Assembly: GCF_000243095.1 (NCBI RefSeq)
Contig: NZ_AHJE01000103.1
Coordinates: forward strand, 1 to 56,027
Source: Cupriavidus basilensis OR16
Lineage (GTDB): Bacteria; Pseudomonadota; Gammaproteobacteria; Burkholderiales; Burkholderiaceae
Direction: 5' to 3'
DNA: 56,027 bases
In this document: piece by piece, positions 50,384-56,027 of the stretch
Position numbering within the stretch: position 1 is the stretch's first letter
Layout of the letters: each line of letters starts with the position of its first letter
Program-made: the position numbers and the translations under genes
Notes under the pieces: model-generated
What the model was told of the DNA's origin: nothing
The model's database searches: none
Seen by the model: the letters and a program-made list of their open reading frames with translations, nothing else

Positions 50384-51562
50384 ATGACAGTGCAGTCGTT
50401 TGATGTGGCCGTGCTCGGCGCCGGCCTGGCCGGGCGCCTATCCGCCTGGCAACTGGTACGTGCCGGCCTGCGCGTGGCGCTGGTCGAGCGCGGCGGCCCC
50501 GATGGCGCTGGCTCGGCCGCGCACGTTGCCGCGGCGATGCTGGCGCCCCTGGCGGAATCCGCCATTGCCGAACGCCGCATCGTGGAGCTCGGCACCGCCA
50601 GTGTCGGCCTCTGGCGCGCCTGGGTAGCCGAAATGCTGGAGCCCGTGTTCTTCCAGGAAGACGGCACGCTGGTGCTATGGCATACGCGCGACCGCAGCGA
50701 GATGTCGCTGTTCACCAGCCGGGTGCGTGCCGTGGCGCCGCCCGAACTGGTGGCCGAGCGCATGCGCGCGCTGGACGGCAATGGCGTGGCCGCGCTCGAG
50801 CCGGCGCTCGCGGGCCGTTTCTCCCAGGGGCTGCTGCTGGCGGGCGAAGGCCAGCTGGACAATCGCGGCACGCTGCGCGCGTTGCTGGCTTGCGCGGTTG
50901 CCGGCGGCCTGCATTGCGTCTGGGAAGCCGGTGAAATCGAGGCCGGCGACCTGCCGGCGCTGGGCATCTGCGCACGCGTGGTGCTGGATTGCCGCGGCCT
51001 GGGCGCCCGCGCCGCGTGGCCGGGACAGCCCGCCGCGCACGGCAGCATGCCGGGATTGCGCGGCCTGCGCGGCGAAGTCGTGCGAGTGCACGCGCCCGAG
51101 GTCAAGCTGCATCGCCCGGTGCGCCTGCTGCACCCGCGTTATCCGATCTATATCGCGCCCAAGCCTAACGACCTCTATGTGATCGGCGCCACCGAACTCG
51201 AAAGCGAGGACGATTCGCCGATGAGCGTGCGCTCCGCGCTGGAACTGCTTTCCGCGGCGTACTCGCTGCACCCGGCCTTTGGCGAAGCGCGCGTGCTTGA
51301 ACTCAATGTGCAGCGCCGCCCGACGCGCCCGGACCACCTGCCGGCCATCCGGGTCGACCAGCATGCCCGCATCGTGCGCCTCAATGGCCTGTACCGGCAC
51401 GGCTTCCTGATTGCCCCGGCGGTCACCGAGGCTGCCTGCCAGGTGGTACAGGCTTTGCTCGGCGACGATCCCGCCGCGCATGCCGTGCCCGCCTCGGTGC
51501 GCTGGCCAGGCATGATCGCGGCCGTGCTCGATACCGTCGCCGGCTCGCCGGTGCTGCACTGA
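50384..51562 (+). CDS. thiO: FAD-dependent glycine oxidase ThiO
   Basis: 392 residues. A D-amino-acid-oxidase-like flavoenzyme that oxidises glycine to the iminoacetate used in thiazole formation. FAD loop FDVAVLGAGLAGRLSAWQLV, GSAAHVAAAMLAPLAE, the central GQLDNRGTLRALL, VLDCRGLGARA and GLRGEVVRVHAPEV; C-terminal RPTRPDHLPAIRVD and LNGLYRHGFLIAPAVTEAA. ATG 50384 gives the normal N-terminus. It belongs to thiC-thiO-thiS-thiG-thiE, with a long GC-rich hairpin ahead of the start; regulation by the distant TPP riboswitch is expected through the operon. Confidence 0.93.
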   Translation: MTVQSFDVAVLGAGLAGRLSAWQLVRAGLRVALVERGGPDGAGSAAHVAAAMLAPLAESAIAERRIVELGTASVGLWRAWVAEMLEPVFFQEDGTLVLWHTRDRSEMSLFTSRVRAVAPPELVAERMRALDGNGVAALEPALAGRFSQGLLLAGEGQLDNRGTLRALLACAVAGGLHCVWEAGEIEAGDLPALGICARVVLDCRGLGARAAWPGQPAAHGSMPGLRGLRGEVVRVHAPEVKLHRPVRLLHPRYPIYIAPKPNDLYVIGATELESEDDSPMSVRSALELLSAAYSLHPAFGEARVLELNVQRRPTRPDHLPAIRVDQHARIVRLNGLYRHGFLIAPAVTEAACQVVQALLGDDPAAHAVPASVRWPGMIAAVLDTVAGSPVLH

Positions 51563-51568
51563 ACGACA

Positions 51569-51772
51569 ATGACCATGGATATCCTGCTCAACGGCCGTCC
51601 GCTCGCCCTCGCCGATCGCGCCACACTGGCCGATGCGGTGGCGGGCGCAGGCATCGCGCCACCCTTTGCCGCCGCGCTCAACGGCCAGTTCGTGCCGCGC
51701 GCCGCGCATGCGGCCACCGTGCTCGCCGCCGGCGACCGAATCGACCTCGTGCAACCCGTGACGGGAGGCTGA
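51569..51772 (+). CDS. thiS: Sulfur carrier protein ThiS
   Basis: 67 residues (ATG 51569; ATG 51575 is also possible). A ubiquitin-like sulfur carrier: MDILLNGRPLALADRATLAD, FAAALNGQFVPRAAH and the essential C-terminal Gly-Gly in IDLVQPVTGG, which is thiocarboxylated and donates sulfur to ThiG. It lies 6 bp after thiO and 6 bp before thiG, inside the operon. Confidence 0.94.
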   Translation: MTMDILLNGRPLALADRATLADAVAGAGIAPPFAAALNGQFVPRAAHAATVLAAGDRIDLVQPVTGG

Positions 51773-51778
51773 CCAAAC

Positions 51779-52627
51779 ATGACCTTCAATACCACTGAAC
51801 CCCGCCGCGACCTGTTCGCCGACCCCTTCGTGCTCTATGGCGAGTCGTTCGCCTCGCGCCTGTTGCTGGGTACCGCGCGCTACCCGTCTCCCGCCACGCT
51901 GCAGGCCGCGGTGGAAGTGGCCCGGCCCGCCATGCTGACGGTGGCGCTGCGCCGCCAGGGCGCGGTCGGCGATGGCGAGGGCGGCCAAGCCTTCTGGCAG
52001 ATGCTCCGTGCACTGAACGTGCCGGTGCTGCCCAATACCGCCGGCTGCATGGCGCCGCAGGAAGTCATCACGACCGCCATGATGGCGCGCGAGGTGTTCG
52101 AGACCGACTGGATCAAGCTGGAGCTGGTGGGCGACGATTACACGCTGCAGCCCGATACGCTCAACCTGCCCGCCGTGGCCGAGACGCTGATCAAGGAGGG
52201 CTTCAAGGTGCTGCCATATTGCACCGAGGACCTGGTGCTGTGCCGCCGCCTGCTGGACGTGGGCTGCCAGGCACTCATGCCATGGGCCGCGCCGATCGGC
52301 ACCGGCAAGGGCGCCGTCAATCCGCACGCCATGCGCCTGTTGCGCGAACGCTTGCCCGATACCCCGCTGATTGTCGACGCCGGCCTCGGGCTGCCGTCGC
52401 ACGCCGCCCAAGTGCTCGAGTGGGGCTATGACGGCGTGCTGCTGAACACCGCGGTGGCGCAGGCCGCCTATCCGGTCAACATGGCACGCGCCTTCGCGCT
52501 GGCCGTGGACGCGGGCCGCACCGCCTACCTGGCCGGCCCCATGCCGGAGCGCGATATCGCACAGGCCAGCACGCCGGTGGTGGGCATGCCGTTCTGGCAT
52601 GCCGAAGGCGTGGAGGACCGCGCATGA
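51779..52627 (+). CDS. thiG: Thiazole synthase ThiG
   Basis: 282 residues. It builds the thiazole phosphate ring from DXP, ThiS thiocarboxylate and iminoglycine. TIM-barrel motifs: SRLLLGTARYPSPATLQAAV, MLTVALRRQG, LPNTAGCMAPQEVITTA, Schiff-base Lys113 in TDWIKLELVGDD, ALMPWAAPIGTGKGAVNP, IVDAGLGLPSHAAQVLEWG and VLLNTAVAQA. The gene overlaps thiE by four bases (ATGA), so they are translationally coupled. The N-terminus has about ten extra residues relative to short family members. Confidence 0.96.
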   Translation: MTFNTTEPRRDLFADPFVLYGESFASRLLLGTARYPSPATLQAAVEVARPAMLTVALRRQGAVGDGEGGQAFWQMLRALNVPVLPNTAGCMAPQEVITTAMMAREVFETDWIKLELVGDDYTLQPDTLNLPAVAETLIKEGFKVLPYCTEDLVLCRRLLDVGCQALMPWAAPIGTGKGAVNPHAMRLLRERLPDTPLIVDAGLGLPSHAAQVLEWGYDGVLLNTAVAQAAYPVNMARAFALAVDAGRTAYLAGPMPERDIAQASTPVVGMPFWHAEGVEDRA

Positions 52628-53757
52628 CCCGCAATCTTCTCCCGGCCGGCATCGACGCCGCGCTGCGCGACACGCTGCTGGCGCGCTATGGCGCCACCTT
52701 CGGCATCAGCGACAAGACCTGGCGCGCCTGGGCGCGGGGCGACGTGCCCGCCGCGCTCGGCGATGCCGATGTGGCGCTGTTCGACGGCGAGGCCGACGCG
52801 GCCACGCTGGCGCGCATTGCCGCCGCCGGCGCCATCGCCATCGAGAGCGACCGCGAAGGCGGGCAGTGGAGCGACACCGTGCGCTCGCCGATGGGCACCT
52901 GGGTCTTCAGCGCCCATGCCGACGACGATACTGCGCATTCGCCGGCCTTCGTCGCCGTGCTGCTGGCTTGCCTGGCGCTGCATTTCCCCGCGCACGATGC
53001 GCTCTGCCTGGCGCGTGCCTGGCAGCCGGGCTCGCTGGACTGGCCGGTGGATTTCGCGCGCTTCCCGCACGTGCGCCACGCCGCGCTGGTTGCGCCGGAG
53101 CAGCGCGCCGAGCCCTTCGCACCGTGCCCGCCGCTAGGTCTGTACGCGGTGGTGCCCAGCGCTGAATGGATCGAGCGACTGGTCGCGCTGGCGCTGCCCA
53201 CCGTGCAGCTGCGCTTCAAGTCCGACGATGCGCAGGCCGTGCGCAGCGAGATCGAGCGCGCCGCCAAGGCCGCGCGCGGCAGCGCCTCGCGCCTGTTCAT
53301 CAACGACCACTGGCGTGCCGCCATCGACTACCACGCCAGCCAAGGCGGCGACAGCGGCATCTACGGCATCCACCTCGGCCAGGAAGACCTTGATGACGCC
53401 GACCTCGACGCGCTGCGCGCCTGCGGGCTGCGGCTTGGCGTGTCCACGCACGGCTATGCCGAGATGCTGCGCGTGGCCACCATCGGCCCGAGCTACCTGG
53501 CGCTGGGCGCGATCTTCCCGACCACCACCAAGGTCATGCCGACCGCGCCGCAGGGCCTGGGCCGCTTCCACGCCTACGTCAAGCTGATGCAGCCGGTGGT
53601 GCCATCGCTGGTGGGCATCGGCGGCGTCGATGCCGCGCGGCTGCCGGAAGTGCTGGCGGCTGGCGTGGGCAGCGCGGCCGTGGTGCGCGCGATTACCGAG
53701 GCCGCTGACGTGCCGGCGGCGGTGACGAATCTGCTGGGGATGTTCCCGGCGGCCTGA
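52624..53757 (+). CDS. thiE: Thiamine phosphate synthase ThiE with long N-terminal domain
   Basis: 377 residues; ordinary ThiE has about 210. The C-terminal 205 residues hold the TIM-barrel synthase: PTVQLRFKSDD (pyrophosphate/substrate region), RLFINDHWRAAIDYH, YGIHLGQEDLDDADLDALR, LGVSTHGYAEML, YLALGAIFPTTTKVMPTAPQ and GIGGVDAARLPEVLAAGVGS. It condenses HMP-PP with thiazole phosphate. The first 170 residues (ATFGISDKTWRAWARGDVP, SPAFVAVLLACLALHFPAHD, ALCLARAWQPGSLDW) have no motif I can name; part is faintly like the C-terminal helices of ThiD kinases, which would make it a decayed kinase domain. It is the last gene of the operon. Confidence 0.9.
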   Translation: MTRNLLPAGIDAALRDTLLARYGATFGISDKTWRAWARGDVPAALGDADVALFDGEADAATLARIAAAGAIAIESDREGGQWSDTVRSPMGTWVFSAHADDDTAHSPAFVAVLLACLALHFPAHDALCLARAWQPGSLDWPVDFARFPHVRHAALVAPEQRAEPFAPCPPLGLYAVVPSAEWIERLVALALPTVQLRFKSDDAQAVRSEIERAAKAARGSASRLFINDHWRAAIDYHASQGGDSGIYGIHLGQEDLDDADLDALRACGLRLGVSTHGYAEMLRVATIGPSYLALGAIFPTTTKVMPTAPQGLGRFHAYVKLMQPVVPSLVGIGGVDAARLPEVLAAGVGSAAVVRAITEAADVPAAVTNLLGMFPAA

Positions 53758-53842
53758 GCGCGTTGGGCCCGGACGGGCAGGCGCACGCGGTGTGACTGTC
53801 CTCGTCCGGGCGCCCGAGCTAGCCACATACCGTCGCACACAG

Positions 53843-54424
53843 ATGCCGTTGCCAGACATTCGCCTCGCCACGCCTGAAGACATAGCGAGCCTGCCCGCCA
53901 TCGAACGCGCGGCGGCCGCGTTGTTTCCCGAGTCCGACCTGCCGCCCACGCTGCGCCAGCACGTCACCCCCATTGGAGACCTGCGGTGCGCGCAGCGTGA
54001 GGGCCGCCTGTGGGTCGCCGTTGCTGACGACGGCAGCGTCGCCGGCTTCGCGCTGGCAAGCGCGAACGGACCGCATGCCTGCCTCGAAGAGATGGACGTC
54101 CACCCCGACCATGCCCGCCGTGGCTTCGGCCGCGCGCTTGTGAGCGCCGTCGCGGATGGCTTGCGCCGACAAGGCCTGCAGTCGCTCAACCTCACCACTT
54201 TCAGCCACCTGCCATGGAACGCGCCGTTCTATGCGCGCCTCGGCTTTCTCCCGCTCGATGAAGCCGATCTCAGCGCGGAGCTCCGCGCCGCACTGGCGCG
54301 CGAGGCCGCGCTCGGCTTGCGGCAGCGCATCGCCATGCGCCTGGCGTTGCAGGCGTCGCCCCGGGTTACGATAGCGCCGTGCCATCCACTCCGGCAAACA
54401 CCATGCTCCGCTGTACCACGCTGA
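53843..54424 (+). CDS. GNAT-family N-acetyltransferase
   Basis: 193 residues. Core: IRLATPEDIASLPAIERAAA, LWVAVADDGSVAGFALAS, EEMDVHPDHARRGFGRALVSAV (acetyl-CoA loop R/QxxGxG/A) and LQSLNLTTFSHLPWNAPFYARLGF. Fold and motifs A/B are complete; the acceptor is unknown. The last 60 residues (ALAREAALGLRQRIAMRLAL, SPRVTIAPCHP) lie beyond the domain and overlap the next gene. ATG 53843 is chosen over the upstream GTG because the domain begins right after it. It does not look like part of the thiamine operon. Confidence 0.86.
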   Translation: MPLPDIRLATPEDIASLPAIERAAAALFPESDLPPTLRQHVTPIGDLRCAQREGRLWVAVADDGSVAGFALASANGPHACLEEMDVHPDHARRGFGRALVSAVADGLRRQGLQSLNLTTFSHLPWNAPFYARLGFLPLDEADLSAELRAALAREAALGLRQRIAMRLALQASPRVTIAPCHPLRQTPCSAVPR

Positions 54425-54720
54425 TCGTTTCGCTGTTGATGCTGCTTGTCACATTCAGTGCCGGGGATGCGCACTGGATCGCCGGTGCTGGCATTGCCGA
54501 CCGAGGGTTGCAGGGCGGCGCCTTTGTCTGGCTTTTCCTGTTTTGCTTCCTGGCCTACATTCCGCTCGTGGTGCTGGTTGCCAGCTACATGCTGAGGGAC
54601 CTGCTGGCGCTCTATCTGTATAGAAACCAGCGCGCCGCCGTCAACCTGGTCTTGTTTTCCGTGATGCCATCGATCGCGCTCTATCGCTTCAATGCCTGGT
54701 TTGTCTCGGAGATCCTGTAG
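54403..54720 (+). CDS. Small inner-membrane protein of unknown function
   Basis: 105 residues from ATG 54403 (113 from GTG 54379). It has three hydrophobic stretches: LIVSLLMLLVTFSAG, GGAFVWLFLFCFLAYIPLVVLVASYML and NLVLFSVMPSIALYRF. It has a Trp/His-containing loop (AGDAHWIAGAGIADRG) and a short basic C-terminal half. It overlaps the end of the acetyltransferase frame by 22 bp or more. No family recognised; possibly co-translated with the acetyltransferase. Confidence 0.6.
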   Translation: MLRCTTLIVSLLMLLVTFSAGDAHWIAGAGIADRGLQGGAFVWLFLFCFLAYIPLVVLVASYMLRDLLALYLYRNQRAAVNLVLFSVMPSIALYRFNAWFVSEIL

Positions 54721-54739
54721 GCCAGGCAAACGCCTGCAC

Positions 54740-56026
54740 TCAGCCGCGCGCGCCACGCTCCAGGAGCTTGTACAGATGCGAGCGTGAAATACGCAATTGC
54801 TCCGCCGCGCGCTTCTTGTTGCCACCGTGCCGCGCGATGGCCTGCAGCACGGCCTCGTACGCTACTTCACGCAGGTCTGCCGGCGCTGCGGCACCCGCGT
54901 CGATCGCGGCCTCGTTCATGGCCTCGTCCAGTGCCTCGCCATACGGCAACGGCGGCTCGCTCAAACCGTACGCCGCCGCGCTTTCCTCGCCCCGGGCGAA
55001 ATCCGCCGCGCGCAGCACGCGCGCGTCGCAGAACACCAGTGCTTCCTCGATCTTCTGCCTGAGCTGGCGCACATTGCCCGGCCACCGCCGCTCGGCCAGA
55101 TAGCGCGGCACTTCGGATGCCACTTCCGGCACCGGCACCCGGTTGCGCGCGCAGAAGCCGCGCACGAAATGGGTCAGCAGGGCAGGGATGTCCTCGCGCC
55201 GCTGGCCCAGCGCGGGAATGCGCAGCACCACGCCGCTCAGGCGGTAATACAGATCCAGGCGGAAGCGTCCGCCATCGATCAGCGCCTGGATGTCGCGGTT
55301 GGTCGCCGCCACCAGCCTGAAGTCCACGCGCTGCGCCTGCCGGCTGCCGAGCCGTTCCACCATATGGTCCTCCAGCACGCGCAACAGCTTGACCTGCATC
55401 TCCATCGGGATATCGGCGACCTCGTCGAGGAACAGCGTGCCGCCGGCCGCCTGCTCCAGCTTGCCGGCCTGTCCAAGGCGATGGCTGCCAGTGAAGGCGC
55501 CCGCCGCATGCCCGAACAGCTCGGACTCGATCAGCGTGGCGGGCAGCGCGGCCAGGTTCAGGCTCACCAGCGGCTTTCCCTGGGCCGCGCGGCTGGCGCC
55601 GTGAATGGCGCGCGCCACCAGTTCCTTGCCGGTGCCGCTCTCGCCGAGGATCAGCACCGGCACGTCCAGCCGCGCCACGGTGTCGATCTCTCTGCGCAGC
55701 CGCTGCATGGGTGCGCTGTCGCCAATCAGCAGGCCGGGGCCGGCGCCCGCTTGCTGCTCGCGCAACGCGTCGAGCTCGCGCTGTGTTTGTGCCAGTTGCG
55801 AGCGCAACTGTGTCATCTCGCGGTGCATGCGGCCAATGGCTTCGGGCTCCTTGAAGAGGATCTGGCCGATGGCGCCAACCACCTCGCCCGCGGCGCTGAT
55901 CGGGATGCGGTTCACCACGCGTGTCACGCCGTTCATCTCCTGCAACTGCCCGATCTCGGCCTTGCCGCTGGCGGCCACCTGCGCGAGGCGTGAATTGGGG
56001 ATGACGTCCACTGCGGGCCGGCCCGT
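54740..56026 (-). CDS. Sigma-54-dependent transcriptional activator (N-terminus outside window)
   Basis: A partial gene: the frame stays open through the right edge, so the start lies beyond 56027. From the edge inward: a PAS-like segment (VDVIPNSRLAQVAASGKAEI, RVVNRIPISAAGEVVGAIG), a coiled-coil (MTQLRSQLAQTQRELDALRE), then the AAA+ sigma-54 interaction domain with Walker A GESGTGKE, GAFTGS in place of the more common GAFTGA, Walker B GGTLFLDEVADIP, RDIQALIDGGRFRLDLYYRL and ERRWPGNVRQLRQKIEEAL. A Fis-type helix-turn-helix closes the protein (NKKRAAEQLRISRSHLYKLLE). The PAS architecture suggests an intracellular small-molecule or redox signal. Target genes are unknown; it converges on the small membrane-protein gene. 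Confidence 0.93.
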   Translation of the reverse strand, partial: TGRPAVDVIPNSRLAQVAASGKAEIGQLQEMNGVTRVVNRIPISAAGEVVGAIGQILFKEPEAIGRMHREMTQLRSQLAQTQRELDALREQQAGAGPGLLIGDSAPMQRLRREIDTVARLDVPVLILGESGTGKELVARAIHGASRAAQGKPLVSLNLAALPATLIESELFGHAAGAFTGSHRLGQAGKLEQAAGGTLFLDEVADIPMEMQVKLLRVLEDHMVERLGSRQAQRVDFRLVAATNRDIQALIDGGRFRLDLYYRLSGVVLRIPALGQRREDIPALLTHFVRGFCARNRVPVPEVASEVPRYLAERRWPGNVRQLRQKIEEALVFCDARVLRAADFARGEESAAAYGLSEPPLPYGEALDEAMNEAAIDAGAAAPADLREVAYEAVLQAIARHGGNKKRAAEQLRISRSHLYKLLERGARG

Positions 56027-56027
56027 G

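Noticed and set aside
50675..52600. 641-codon frame antisense to thiO-thiS-thiG
   Set aside because: A shadow of three well-conserved genes, with composition dominated by His, Gln, Gly and Arg.

Overview
The window is GC-rich (roughly two-thirds G+C by eye), densely coded DNA that looks like a Burkholderiaceae chromosome, most probably Cupriavidus. The pointers are the zur-cobW pair with a histidine-rich metallochaperone, a lone Bug-type solute receptor, hslVU, a RegB/RegA redox pair, creBCD, metXW, type 2 argC, a thiCOSGE operon and a Kdo hydroxylase behind metK. Almost everything is core metabolism and regulation. I see no CRISPR array, no prophage, no insertion sequence, and no tRNA or rRNA gene.

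Layout. 1-1.7 kb: zinc regulator zur and a CobW GTPase, with an 11-bp tandem array upstream. 1.7-4 kb: a haloacetate dehalogenase-like hydrolase and a Bug receptor. 4.2-6.2 kb: hslVU. 6.2-10.1 kb: a YcnI copper protein, regBA and a wrecked PCu(A)C copper chaperone. 10.1-12.8 kb: a LysR/DMT pair, then an ECF sigma factor followed by two small zinc/cysteine proteins. 13-15.7 kb: argB, a HAD phosphatase and slmA. 15.7-21 kb: two membrane proteins and creBCD. 21-25.1 kb: metXW behind a SAM-II riboswitch, then a second LysR/DMT pair. 25.2-31.9 kb: thioesterase, ampG, an M48 protease, an exported protein, argC, an mqsRA remnant, xth and pyrE. 32.1-35.2 kb: acetoacetate decarboxylase, 3-hydroxybutyrate dehydrogenase and a patatin, probably tied to ketone-body/PHB turnover. 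35.3-39 kb: PPK2, dapF and two lipid A acyltransferases. 39.2-41.6 kb: metK behind a second SAM-II riboswitch, running into kdoO. 41.6-48.4 kb: aldehyde dehydrogenase, a GMC oxidoreductase, a chemoreceptor and an AidB-like protein. 48.6-53.8 kb: a TPP riboswitch and thiCOSGE. 53.8 kb to the end: an acetyltransferase, a small membrane protein and a sigma-54 activator cut by the window edge.

The best-supported regulatory logic is cofactor feedback. SAM-II elements precede metX (methionine synthesis) and metK (SAM synthesis), and a TPP element precedes thiC. The most unusual property is the number of damaged genes. Probable single-base shifts affect regB, a DMT transporter, creD, ampG and xth. 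Apparent internal deletions affect the PCu(A)C gene (twice), mqsRA, metK, the GMC oxidoreductase and thiC. Several of these are housekeeping genes and several shifts lie in homopolymers, so sequencing or assembly error is a serious alternative to real decay and should be settled before any biological reading.
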